NCBI GenBank assembly: GCA_963969495.1
Contig: OZ018326.1
Span: 151,247,806-151,311,805, forward strand
Reading direction: 5' to 3'
Length of the DNA stretch: 64,000 nucleotides
Origin: Ceratothoa steindachneri
Lineage: Eukaryota > Arthropoda > Malacostraca > Isopoda > Cymothoidae
The notes beneath the pieces were generated by a model, which was not told where the DNA came from, searched no databases, and saw only the letters and a list, made by a program, of their open reading frames with translations. This document shows positions 34,505-45,881 of the stretch, piece by piece. A program made the translations under genes and the position numbers. How positions within the stretch are numbered: position 1 is the stretch's first letter; every line of letters begins with the position of its first letter.

Positions 34505-34790
34505 GTATACAGGGTGCGTAAGGTATTTAAGGATAGATTTATACTTACACAAAAAAATGACTCTTAGAAACAGATAATAATGTCTCTTTTGCTTAAAAAG
34601 TTGTGAGGATAAGAATAAACATTGTTTTTTAATTTTATTCAATAAAGTCTCCTTCAGCTTCGATGAAGGGTTTTATACTGTAGAAGTATTTCCTGAGTGA
34701 TGTCTTCCAGTTCGAGGAGGAAGAAAGAGTTTCACGCTGGACCTGAAGTAGAACGAACAGTTGTCTAATAATGCCACTATATGAACCACA
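34505..34790 (-). pseudogene. Possible mariner 3' end fragment
   Basis: The minus strand ends FIEAEGDFIE-stop at about 34640, resembling the common mariner C-terminus (x-E-G-D-Y-F/I-E). CAGGGTGCGTAAGGTATTTA at about 34510 could be the terminal repeat. The rest is lost or replaced by an (AT)n run. Confidence 0.35.

Positions 34791-34792
<2 letters not shown>

Positions 34793-34842
<50 letters not shown>
34793..34842. repeat. (AT)n microsatellite
   Basis: About 50 bp of AT repeats. Confidence 0.95.
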
Positions 34843-34849
<7 letters not shown>

Positions 34850-35018
34850 GTGTGTGTGTTTTCAAGGTTTTCTGGATTTACTTTCACAGTATCATTTAGC
34901 ATTTATCTGATTAAGCAATGTTTGCCTACGCACGAACGACTTTTATGAACAGACAATTCGCCAATTGTATGAAAATTTTCCTACCCTTGGCGTTAATTAT
35001 TTTAACAACAATTTTATA

Positions 35019-35970
35019 TTGAATTATGCAACCAAAATGCTTTCAAAACTAGCTAAAAACCTTTATATTTTAAAAAGCCTCCGAACACTTCATTTGCTAC
35101 ATACTTTGAAAGAGCAAATATTTCGAGAGGATTGGCTCAGAGCCATCATGAAATGACAAAATATACTTTTATTTTAAAAGGTCTCTTTGCTTAGACCAAA
35201 TCTTATCACCATAACTACTCTCCTCAACAAAACATGATACATCATCGTTCATACATGTGGAAGCTTCCATTTCTTAAACTCCTAACTTTCCCCTGGAAAA
35301 TTGTTTTACGTTGAAGTTGGGTAGACCGCAGGTTAGAACATTAGATATGAAGGTACAAGGGCACATCGAAACAGTATCTAATTGCTTTTTGTGGGTATGA
35401 AGGTATTTACCTTAGAATTCATATTAAATATTACCGTATGTATGGAGTATTAATACATACCCAAACATTTAAATTCCTCACCAAGTATTAAGTTTTGAAT
35501 TATGCAACCAAAATGCTTTCAAAACTAGCTAAAAACCTTTATATTTTAAAAAGCCTCCGAACACTTCATTTGCTACATACTTTGAAAGAGCAAATATTTC
35601 GAGAGGATTGGCTCAGAGCCATCATGAAATGACAAAATATACTTTTATTTTAAAAGGTCTCTTTGCTTAGACCAAATCTTATCACCATAACTACTCTCCT
35701 CAACAAAACATGATACATCATCTTTCATACATGTGGAAGCTTCCATTTCTTAAACTCCTAACTTTCCCCTGGAAAATTGTTTTACGTTGAAGTTGGGTAG
35801 ACCGCAGGTTAGAACATTAGATATGAAGGTACAAGGGCACATCGAAACAGTATCTAATTGCTTTTTGTGGGTATGAAGGTATTTACCTTAGAATTCATAT
35901 TAAATATTACCGTATGTATGGAGTATTAATACATACCCAAACATTTAAATTCCTCACCAAGTATTAAGTT
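35019..35970. repeat. Tandem duplication of 476 bp
   Basis: Copies at 35019-35494 and 35495-35970 are head to tail. I found one mismatch (CATCGTTCAT versus CATCTTTCAT). The unit has no recognisable gene. It lies in the intron just before FN2 exon 4. Confidence 0.95.
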
Positions 35971-36072
35971 TTGGTCCAGCTTAACATGTGCATGATGGTA
36001 AAATGTATACACATCAGGGGGAAAAGTTCTAATGAATTAAGCTCTAGAAAATTGAACCTACCCCTGTTCCAG

Positions 36073-36255
36073 ATAAAATGACACACCTGAAGAAAGATAA
36101 ATCATACTTCACCCTAAAAGGAGAAAAGTGTTTGTTCCCCTTCAATTACAAGGGTTTTTACTACGATGAATGTATAACGGTAGATGAAGTTGAGCCTTGG
36201 TGTCCAACAGAGATTAGTACAGATGGGATGCCATTGTTTGGAGACTACTGTCAAG
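36073..36255 (+). CDS. FN2 domain exon 4
   Basis: The acceptor is CTGTTCCAG and the donor is GTGAGT, 61 codons, phase 1-1. It is a canonical FN2: CLFPFNYKGFYYDEC, W-C in VEPWCPTE, and a last Cys in GDYC. It is one of the best-conserved modules of the locus. It begins about 100 bp after a 476-bp tandem duplication. Confidence 0.85.
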
Positions 36256-36808
36256 GTGAGTACGAAAAATGCATGTTACCCTATGTTTGACAGATTGAAG
36301 CATCTTGAAATTGGTGTTTGCAGTAAAAAGGAAGATAAAGTAGTTTTTTAAGTCACAATAAAGAAAGAGTTTATTAATTAGTACCATGGTAATCAGCTTC
36401 CATATTTCACTCATGGCACCCTTGATTAAATAAACTTTGATTATCCTTTAATTAAAAATAAAAATATTTCTTTTTAATAAAAATTTATATTAAGGACGCA
36501 AAATGAGAATCTCTCAGTTTCAAAAATTACAGAATAGGAGTCTATAGCAGACTTCTATAGAGCTATGAATGATTTTTAGACACTACATAGATGTAGCTGG
36601 AAACATGTTATTACTGTTGGGTTACTTTCCACATCTTCAGAAGCAGCTATGTGCCATTGTGATTTTTTTACATTAATCCAGCGACATAGCTACCACACTT
36701 CTCACAACTTTAAATAAGTTTCAAGTAGAATAGCAATAGGCTTTTAAGAATCCAATCGATTTTAATCCTTTTAATTATCAACTTTAAATTTCTTTTCTTT
36801 ATCAACAG

Positions 36809-37003
36809 CGGGAAATGAAGCGACTAATAAGCCTCATGACATCACGTTTTCAGTTGATGGTTTTCTCTGTCAGTTTCCATTCGAATTTCAAGATCGAATT
36901 TATGACCAATGCATTGAGTCTGAACACATCCGTCCGTGGTGCAAAGTATACAGACATTATGGCGATGACGAAGGTTCACCTGCGGAATGCAGAACCAGAG
37001 AAG
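36809..37003 (+). CDS. FN2 domain exon 5
   Basis: The acceptor is TTATCAACAG and the donor is GTAAGA, 65 codons, phase 1-1. FN2 core: CQFPFEFQDRIYDQC, W-C in IRPWCKVY, and a final Cys in SPAEC. It lies only 0.55 kb after FN2 exon 4, so the two modules are adjacent in the protein. Confidence 0.85.
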
Positions 37004-37047
37004 GTAAGATTCGACTAAGTGTCGAAAAATCTCCTGCTCCATTGGTA

Positions 37048-40000
37048 CAGTGGCGGATCCAGAATAAAAATTGGGCGGGGGGGGGGGGGTAATCTGAATT
37101 CCTCCCTCTGAGTAGTGGAAAAAGGGCATTTATCATTAATAGCACAGTCCTGCATTTGAAAAAAAATTATGTTCCTCAGGATTTCTTTGTGGTTTCTTAA
37201 TGAATAAAAACCTCCTGAGCTCAAAAATGAATGTATTTTTGTTCAATCAGGTCAGATTTTCTCAGTACAGCGTACACCATTTTCATTGAAATATCTCATT
37301 TTTCCTGAAATCTTTTTTTCAAAAACCTTTCTTTATCTAATAATGCATTATTATTGTTATATCATAGAAACAGGAATAAACGTATGTAAACTATAATCCT
37401 TTTAATAAAACAAAAAAATAAAGAATGCAACATAATAAAGAAAATAATTCTAATTTCCAAGAAATGACGCCCTTGACGATTTTCGTTTGTGCCTCTCATC
37501 TGCTGCATCACGCTTCAAACACCAACAGTAGTCAATAAGCATGTATACGTCCCATTTACCCTAGTACTTGAATTCCATTGTTTTTATGTCGTGGTGGAAT
37601 CTTTCCCCCTTTTCTTTACTGTAATTCCCGCAGTTGTCAGGAAAATAATCCAGAAGGGATTGTAAAAAGTGTATCTTTATCTATCTACATTCGATCCCCC
37701 AATTGTTTGAGACTTGTTAAGAGCTGATTGACCATGGAAACATATTCTTGGTTTCTTTTATTGCCTATAAAATTGTTAACTAGAGCTTTGAAAGCTTTCA
37801 AGGCATCTTTTTCAATGTCCGTCATTGATGTCTCAAACTGCTGATCTCTCATCAAGTTCCTAATCAAAAATTCCCGCATGGAACTTAGCGTCACTGATTT
37901 GTGGAAATTTTTGAAGAATAAATTTAAAAGCTTGGCCTTCTTTATTAAGGGTTTTGGCATAATTTTTCATTATGCCAAGCTTTAAATGCAGTGTAGGAAC
38001 CAGTATTTTGCGAGGAGGCACGAAAGGTTCAACTATCACATTGTTTGATCCAATTCTAAATGCTTCTCGTGGAAACAGGGATGCTTCGTGGAGCCTGTTT
38101 GCATCCCAAGTATAAGAGACACTACCTGAAAAGAAATTTGGCGGGAAATGTAAATTCAAAGTGTAATATTTCTAAAAGAAAATTCAAAGTAATATTTCTT
38201 AAAACAATGAGAATATGAATATGTACTGAAAAATCCTGTATGCCGATGCATTAAATAATTGTATTGGAACTAATTGGATATATGTACATCTTATTTTGAG
38301 TTTATTAAGTGATGTTGTATGCCTTTTCAATTAGGATAAGTTCCCCATTAACCCAAAAGGATGCATTAACTTATAGGGACACACTTCAACAAAAAACTAT
38401 AACTCAAATATGACTCATGATTTCCAGATTTGCATTCTTGTAAAATGTAAGTTGATTAAAAGGTGTATAGAAGTATTAACAATTAAAAATGAAAATGTCA
38501 TTATCAAAGAGTTTATAAATGCCAAGTGTCAAATGATCTTACCTTCAAGTCACCACATATCCTCCAGTTTTGATTAAAGTAATTTATTGCATCCAGCAAT
38601 TTTTTCATATTTTCATAACTTTCAGTAAGTTGGATCGAATGGCCTATAGGAACAGAAGCTATCTTGTTACCAATATTCAGTAACACAGCTTTTAAACTTC
38701 TACTGGAGGAATCTATGAAAAGTCTCCATTCTATAGGTTGTAGGAAATTCCAAGGGCCTCAGCAAGTCCTTTAATATTGGAGCAGTATACTAAAGAGCTG
38801 GAAGAATGCTGCAAAAAATAACTTTAAAACTCTTGTTCTCTATTTCTGTACCAAAAGAAATGTTGTTTCTTTAGCGAGAAGATTACTTTCACGAAATCGA
38901 GAGCTAAAAAGTTGTGCATTCTCTGTTGAAAGTCCCAGATCACTGGTCAGGTCATTTAACTGAACTTGAGTGAATGGTCTTGCGACCATATTATGTGTGG
39001 AAACCTGATAAGACTCAGATGTGTCTTAATCTTGATCAACTTCCATATTAATCTCTTCATGGACCTCTATATGTTCAGGGGGAGAAGGTATAGGAATTCC
39101 TGGACGATGGGGCAGGGGTTTGATGGCAGAAGGAACATCTGGATATACCACACTATGCTTATTCTTCTTATTTATACCTGTGGAAAATATAATTGCATAT
39201 TACATAAAGGAATTGATTTGGAGTTGCAGATAGTACATAAATGTTTAGTAAAAGATATGTTCATGTGGAAGTAAACTATGTTAGTTTTTAATTTTATGCT
39301 AAGTCTATGCATAATAATGACATTTTCAGGAGCCAGTATAATACAGAAAGCTTAAATACTTGATACAATGCTCATCTTTAAGATTTGTCATGCAAAAATA
39401 GCAGTCCGTAGTGTGGTCCTTGCCATCTCTCCACACCATGGGAACACCAAAAGAGAGACACTTCTGTTCGCCCTGACTCCAGCGTCTTAAACTTATGTAG
39501 CATCCCTTGAAGCAGATATGTGGTGCAAAACTTATATCTTGATCTTGTAGCCTTACTCCAAAATATGCACGATATAAAGATTTAATTACAAGAGAGATTG
39601 TACTTTGCTGCTCGGAAAAAGTCACTTTGCCACAAACATAGCCAAATCTGTCGGAGCTATTCTTACATTTTCTGTTCATTTTTAACTCAACCACTATTAT
39701 TATTATTATTATTCTTATTATTATAATGCTAAGCAATTTCTAACCTGCAAAAATATAAGCTTATTAACATAATTACTTAAAATGTCCCCAAGTTTACTGC
39801 GAATTCAGTAGTACAAAAACTATTGAAATTTTCATGTATTATAGGACATGTATAAACTATAAAATTATTATCACCCCATCTATCGCAAAAACCAGACCTG
39901 ATAGAGATAAACGGATGCCAGATTTGGATTTAGGAGGTTAATTTTATTAAGAAACGCTAAAGAAAATCTAAGGTACATTTTTGACGCAGACCAGTGTAAT

Positions 40001-40360
40001 TAATAGTTATATTACACAACATTGATAATAAATAAATAACCTCATCTCATAAATGAGTGAGCACTAACTCTCTCAGATCCGGATTTTTCCCCACACATCA
40101 GAAAATTCTGAATTTTAGTTTTTGGACGTCGGCTAAAGTATAATCCTGAATTTAATAATATTTTTTTGAGATTTTCCTCTATTTTAAGCGTATCACATAT
40201 AATGCACGCAAGCGCAACGGTTTAAAAAACTGTTTTTATATATATTATTATATGTCTTTCTGAATAGCCGAATGGCTTAAACGAGAAATATAAATATAAG
40301 CGGGTCTGAAATTTGGGGGGGAGCTTCAGCCCCCTAGCCTCCCCCCTGGATCCGCGCCTG
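37048..40360. mobile_element. Putative DNA transposon with 15-bp inverted ends carrying an orphan-family gene
   Basis: The left end is CAGTGGCGGATCCAG at 37048-37062. The right end, read in reverse complement from 40360, is CAGGCGCGGATCCAG, 13 of 15 identical. G-rich (left) and C-rich (right) subterminal tracts adjoin them. Flanking 8-mers CATTGGTA (left) and CTTTGATA (right) match at 6 of 8 positions, compatible with an old 8-bp target duplication; this is weak. Inside, the minus strand carries a three-exon gene remnant (39682 to about 37440). The element sits in the intron after FN2 exon 5. Confidence 0.6.
37440..39682 (-). pseudogene. Decayed three-exon gene of a conserved multicopy orphan family (putative transposase)
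   Basis: Exon 1, about 39682 to 39366: starts MNRKCKNSSDRFGYVCGKV and has paired-Cys zinc-finger-like spacing (Y-V-C, F-A-P-H-I-C, C-Y-F-C). Exon 2, 39177-38543: acceptor TTTTCCACAG, carries VVYPDVPSAIKPLPHRPGIP, WRLFIDSSSRSLKAVLL and WRICGDLK, and ends at a perfect donor GTAAGA. Exon 3, from 38125: acceptor TTTCTTTTCAG, continues in phase as VVSLILGMQTGSMKHPCF, then after a frameshift PTLHLKLGIMKNYAK, EKDALKAFKALVNNF and GERFHHDIKTMEF. I recall this layout from many unnamed multicopy arthropod and cnidarian proteins. An in-frame TAA after EINMEVDQD, the exon 3 frameshift, and stops after LKQLGDRMNVDR and after TMEFKY show decay. The conserved D (FIDSS), D (GDLK) and E (GER) could be a DDE triad; that is my inference. 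Confidence 0.65.
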
Positions 40361-41588
40361 CTTTGATATGAGTTATAGCTAAAATTCACTTCTGGTATCT
40401 CTTCACATACCTAAGTTTAAACCTACACTATGAGCGTAGTGACCTGAGGCATGTGACGGTGAGAAATGGCCCCGAACTGTAATAGATTGTTGCCAAATTA
40501 AAGTTCCCATTACCTCCGGCTAACATAAATCTTACAAACTTCTATCTATAGAATATCATCATCATCACCACTAACTCTATAATTTGAGAAGGGGATTTTT
40601 TTTGAGTATTTGAATAATAATTTCATCTTAGTTTGGTTATGACTTATGTTTTTTATCTAAGTTCAGAAATAAATATAAGTATCGAAATTTTGTGAAATTT
40701 TTAAAACCCAAAGAGTTACAAATAGTGAAGTTCAGAAAATTTATAAAAATTTAACCATGGCTGCTTTTTTTTTAGATTTTAAATTTTAATCTTAGCGAAG
40801 CGCAAGCTCCCCCCCGTAGGGGGAAGTGGCGAAGCCATTACCTAGTCAGATATATTTTAATTAAACGGTCGAACTGTCATGGAAAATATGTTCATCTTAT
40901 TTGATGGTAATTAATCTTATTTTCTAACTCCTCATGTCTCAAAAATATGGTAAATCTCTTATTCATCTCAATCTTTGAGGTAAGAAAATAATATTGATAT
41001 CTAGGGTTTAAAAATATATTTATTTACAATAAAAAATTTGATAAGTGCGCCATTTTGTCCGTGTTAGCTACAGTTTCTCGAAAGTTTGGCGATTGTTGGG
41101 GTTTTTTGAGGAGTTTAGTTTTTAGTTAAATAACAGTGGGACCTTCAAGTGGCATAAATAAAAAAAATTTCGAGTAAATATTCTTTTTAACACAAATATG
41201 CACAGCAATTTAAAAATGTGTTTTTCCTATGCAGCTTTATATGTACTTTTCAGATCTGACACACGTTTTTCCTGGAAATGAATACTTTGCCCATAATCGA
41301 CCAAAGGTCCATAATAGGAAAAGTATGTCTTTCCAGCCAAAACGAGTTTAAGATCTGCAAACTACACATTTAACTGCATAAGAAAAACAGATTATCAAAA
41401 TCATTAGAAAGATCCAGAACCAGACCAGATCTGTTAATTTAAGAAGACGATAGCGCCGCCTACTTTAGACTATTTCCGCTAAAAATTAACATTTTGTTGG
41501 TAATTACGAAATGGGAGGGCTTGGCTCCCATAACTCGTACTTAAGAAAAACTTGTATATTCATAATCCAAAAGCCTACCATTAGATTT
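40361..41588. other. Intergenic/intron sequence with a dispersed repeat
   Basis: No gene seen. It contains one copy of a dispersed repeat (about 40556-40850). Confidence 0.5.
40556..40850 (+). repeat. Dispersed repeat, copy 1
   Basis: Shares many blocks, in the opposite orientation, with 58690-59095: CATCTTAGTTTGGTTATGA, AATATAAGTATCGAAATTTT, GTTCAGAAAATTTAT and GAAGCGCAAGCTCCCC. No coding capacity is seen. Confidence 0.85.
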
Positions 41589-43075
41589 GTATAGGTACAT
41601 TAAAGCCCCCCTCCCTTATGAGGAGAAGCGTGGGAAAGGTAGCCGGCGAAAATGCTTACCATGTGTGATCTCCCCGCCGCTGTGGGCAGTTGGAGCTAAC
41701 ATCTGTTTGAAGGCGACCACCTAAGGTCCTTAAACGACGCTCTAACGATCGAATTACCTACGAGACCCATAAACCCGTGGTTATGGGAAAAAAAGCGGTG
41801 CGAGTCAGAAGGCACGCCAAGTAGCGGTGCGGTTGCGAGCCTATAATTTGCGAGCTGACTTGGGCACCCCTGTGCCACCTCAGGAATTCTCGCAATCCCC
41901 AGATGCTAACTCACCATTCGCTACCCCCCCCCTTTGCCTCTGTGGCCTAGTCACTTCCCCCTTTAGATGGGGCGGCAATCCGCCTATAAATAAGCCCCGC
42001 AAAGAAAGACAAGAAGATTATCAGAATTTCGATACGCCAGAGGAGGATTAGTTCGTGAAGATCGATCCATCGGCCAGACAAGAAGATTATTAGTAGTCGA
42101 TTCGCCAGAAGAAAGATTAGTTCGTGAAGATCGATCTTTCAGCCAGACAAGAAGATTAGAAGTCAATACGCCAGAAGAAAGGTTAGTTCGTGAAGATCGA
42201 TCCTTCAGCCATACTAGACTATTTCCGTGAGAAACGATAGGATCAGATTGAGAAAATCGATCCCCCCTTTCAGGGCCGTATTAACCTAAATAGTCAAGTT
42301 TTATATCGGTGCCATACCGAAGAAGCCTTTTCAGTCTGCAAAGAAGTCCGACTGAAGAAAAGCAAAGCCACTCACACTCGAGCGACTCTCACATCTCAAG
42401 CTCCGTAAGAGTGAAAGGAGAAGAACCCTGCCCCAACGAGCTCCCGTTCTTTAATTACGTTGAAGAATCAGCCCCCGTCACAGGCGACGAAAATTCAAGC
42501 AGCGGCCTCAACACTTCAAAGCGAGAGATAAGTCCTCCAGCGACATCCGGCAATCCCTAATACCTACCTGTAAGTTAACAATAACATTTATATCTCTATT
42601 GCGATAGTAGAAGTTTAGTACGTCCCACGTTTTAAAGGAGAGTAGAAACCATTGTTCTTGAACCTAGGTCATATGTGTTTGTAGACGAGAGTACGTTAAT
42701 TTAATGTTTAACGCTAATCAAATAGAGTCGCGATAAAAAAATACTAATCGGCAATTGGTATGTTTACGGGAAGCCTATTTGTTTATGTTTTGTCATTGAA
42801 AGATCTTTGAGGCCAAAGATAGAAATGTGTTTACTGTTGGTGTGTAATATTTAAGTTTTTAATTTAAAATACATGTTTATTTTGGTAGATTCTGGTGTTT
42901 CCTCTTATCTTTATGTGTTTAAAAATAGCTCTTCCTTAAGAACTAAACCACTAAATTAGCACTCTTAGAACAAAGCCTACTTCATCATAGAAGTAACGCA
43001 CGCCCCTTAAAGCATACCAATACTAAAAGGGTGCCAAAAAGTATAGTGATCCAAACCAAGGGTCATTTTACGACA
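41589..43075 (+). repeat. 5' LTR, lacking its first 35 bp
   Basis: It matches 47827-49311 almost throughout and ends in CGACA like the 3' LTR. Compared with the 3' LTR it lacks the first 35 bp, including the TG start, so no target duplication can be checked. It contains three 69-bp tandem repeats (42007-42213) and a TATAAATAAG motif near 41986 that could act as a TATA box. Confidence 0.92.
42007..42213 (+). repeat. Three 69-bp tandem repeats inside the LTR
   Basis: Units start AGACAAGAAGATTA at 42007, 42076 and 42145 and share GTTCGTGAAGATCGATC. The same array occurs at 48244-48449 in the 3' LTR. Such LTR repeats often carry enhancer or regulatory function; that is inference. Confidence 0.85.
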
Positions 43076-43086
43076 TATTATAAAAG

Positions 43087-43104
43087 TGGTGTCAGGTCTA
43101 GAGG
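43087..43104 (+). promoter_or_regulatory. Primer-binding-site-like sequence
   Basis: TGGTGTCAGGTCTAGAGG lies 11 bp after the 5' LTR and starts TGG, as expected for pairing to a tRNA 3' CCA end. The tRNA species was not determined. Confidence 0.4.
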
Positions 43105-43298
43105 TTTTATATTAGAAAGAACCCAGCAGTGTCTATTTAAGGAAGAGCTAACACATAAAAGGAACACCAAGAATGATAGAATATTTGACGAGTGGAAAAT
43201 TGGTAAAGTTAGAGGTGGATACCATCTAAAGGTAATTGTTAGGCCAAGTGGTAAGTTTCGGTGGTGGAGTAGGTCAGGCTTGATTAAAAACAAGGTAG

Positions 43299-44480
43299 AT
43301 GACTGACATAAGCGCGATGGCATTGTTTGACCTTTATCGGAAGCAAGGTCAAAGCCTCGGACTGGAAGGAACCAAGCTGAACTCGTTTATTCAGGAGAAA
43401 GAGAGAAACGAAAGAGAAGAAAGAAGAGAGGAACGTAAAATGAAAATGGAAGCTGATGAAAGAAGAGAAAAGGCGAAAATGGAAGCTGATGAAAGAAGAG
43501 AAAAGACGAAAATGGAAGCTGATGAAAGAGAGAAGATGAGGGCCCACGAAAGAGCTCTTAGAAAAGACGAGTTAGAGGTGCAGTCAGTGTCATCCAGAAC
43601 AGGAGTGTCACCAGCGGCCAGCATGAAACTCCCGGAGTACAGGGACGATGAAGATTTATGCTCATATCTCTCCCATTTTGAGAAAATATTTGAAGTCAAT
43701 AATTGAGACCTAGAAGAAGATGGGGTCGCCAGTCTGTTACCGCTACTCAATCGTAGGATGAGAGAGATATTCGTATCTTTACCCTCAGAAGCGACTGTGG
43801 ACTATTCCACTCTCAAAGCCGAACTTCTCTCAGCAACAAACCTTAACCCGGAAGAATATAGGATGAAGTTCAGGCAGTCTCGTATAAGACCTGGACAAAC
43901 ATACAAACATTTTGGCTTTGAGCTTCGTCGAAGCCTACAGTTCTGGATGGAGTCAGAAGGGGGAGAGAACGAAGTCACTGCGGTCGTCGACTTTATGCTT
44001 AGAGATCAGTTACTAAGTACACTACCCCAGGAAATCCGTGCATTCGTTAAGGACCGAAAAGCTTCTACCTTCAACGAGTGTCTGGACGAGGCTGACCTCC
44101 ACGCGGTAAATCATCGGTTATATCCTAGGGAGTACAAGAAAGAGAAGGCTCCCTCCCCACAGAACTCCCGACTGAGGGAGACCTCGAGACAACAGGTGCA
44201 AAACCTGACTGCCGCGATCCAAGTAGGACAAGCTGATTCGTCCTACGTCCCCGCGCCAACATCCGAAGGGCCCCAGCAACAGGTAAACTTTCTATTCAAC
44301 AAAACTTCGCCAGGCGGCCTACAATTTGAAGAGGGCACTGTTAATGGGTGCCAAGTATCCACTTTAGTCAGAGACACCGGATGTACGTGCATAGTGGTAT
44401 CCGACAAGTTGTTGCCCCCAGTAAACCCTAACCATAAGAAATTCGCAATCGTCCACGACTTTTTAGGACGCGACAATTGA
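43299..44480 (+). pseudogene. Gag with SCAN-like capsid region, plus protease
   Basis: One frame, interrupted by TGA at 43704-43706. The N-terminal half has a charged coiled coil with an 11-residue repeat (MEADERREKAK) three times at about residues 49-80. The central capsid region reads YRMKFRQSRIRPGQTYKHF, ELRRSLQFWMES and LRDQLLSTLPQEIRAFVKDR, which follows the SCAN-domain pattern (L-R-x-L-C-x-x-W-L, then L-x-Q-F-L-x-I-L-P-x-E-L-x-x-W-V). No CCHC zinc knuckle is seen. Near the end VRDTGCTCIVVSDKL holds the D-T-G of an aspartic protease; TGA at 44478 cuts it. Confidence 0.8.
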
Positions 44481-44489
44481 TTCCCCGTC

Positions 44490-45880
44490 GTGAGATGTCA
44501 TATACAATGCAGATATTTCACCGGTTGGACGGACGTGGTAGTAGGCCTGATTAAGTTCTGCGCAGTACTAATCGGACAAAACCCCCTAATTCTACAGCAA
44601 GAAGTGGCCCAACAAGTAGTCACCCGGGCACAAGAAGCCCAGAGGAAAGAGCAACCTGCTAAGTTGACCCCGAGGATTACCCTCGAAAACAATGGGTTCA
44701 AATTGACTTCCTTCGCCAGTGCTCAGAAGGAATGCCCCACTCTTAAACCTCTATGGGAGAAAGCTATTAAAGGTGAAATTCTCTAAGTGAAAGGAAAGAA
44801 GCCTATCCAGTATATCGTAGAAGACTCACTTCTCTACCGTACTAGCAGCTAGGAGGATAAGGAGAACAAGAAAGCACTGTGTGTACCTCAAGAATACACG
44901 CAAAGAATTTTGAATACCGCGCATGATGGAATATTAGCCGGACACTTTGGGCACAACAAAACGGCGCAGCAGATATTCCGACACTTTTATTGGCCTCAGG
45001 CCGCCAGAGAAATTGTGGCCTATTGCCGATCATGCAACGTGTGTCAGAAGGATTCCTCCAGAGGACGGGTACCTCCCGCTCCCTTACAAAAGGTGCCCGT
45101 TATTACCGAACCATTCTTTCGAGTGGCTATTGATTTGGTGGGACCAATTCACCCCCTTCAAGTGGAGAACACTCCTACATCCTCACCCTAGTGGATTGTG
45201 CCATCTGGTTCCCAGATGCCGTGGCCCTACGGAAGATTGACACTATTTCCTGCGCGGAAGCATTAATTTCAATTTTTGCACGAGTAGGCCTGCCTAAAGA
45301 AATTCTATCGGATAGAGGGCGCCAATTCACCTCAGAATTGATGGAGTATTTTAATAAACTACTGTTAGTCAAGCCAATTTTTACGAGTCCATTTCATCCA
45401 TCCGCTAAAGGAATCTGCGAGAAATTAAACGGGACTCTCAAAAATATATTGAAGAAGTTGAGTCAAAACAACCTTACACAGTGGCACAGATACCTGCCTA
45501 CAGCCCTTTTCGCCTGCCGAGAAATACCTCATCGGACGTTGGGATTCTCGCCCTTTGAGCTATTATACGGGAGAAATGTGCGAGGTCCTATGAGTATTCT
45601 TAAGGAATTATTTTCCAACGCGAAGCTCGACCAAGAAATCAAATCGTCTTACGCCTACGTGATGGATATGCGAGCGCCTAGAATACTGCTCTGGCTTAGC
45701 TCGAGAGAACGCCGAGAAAAATTTAGCCAAATACCGGGACTACTTCGATATGAAAGCAAAGGCTTGAAAATTAAAGGCAGGAGATGAAGTCTTATTATTA
45801 CTCCCGACCGAAAATAATAAGTTACGGGCCCAGTGGAAGGGACCGTTCGAAGTAATCGAGGCACAGGGTCCAGTCGATTA
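44490..45880 (+). pseudogene. Integrase (H2C2 finger, DDE core), located before RT
   Basis: An N-terminal stretch (KECPTLKPLWEKAI) precedes the H2C2 zinc finger AHDGILAGHFGHNKT to CRSCNVC. The core has RVAIDLVGPIHP (first D), ILSDRGRQFTSELM (second D) and GICEKLNGTLK (E), then FACREIPHRTLGFSPFELLY. A C-terminal barrel-like part (AQWKGPFEVIEAQGPVDYLI) follows at about 45830-45890. Stops at 44784-44786 and 44850-44852 and frame changes near 45170 and 45670 break it. All three catalytic residues are kept. Confidence 0.9.
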
Positions 45881-45881
45881 C

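Noticed and set aside
43031..43306. 91-codon ORF between the 5' LTR and Gag
   Set aside because: It starts in the LTR, crosses the primer-binding region and has no motif; it is probably untranslated leader.
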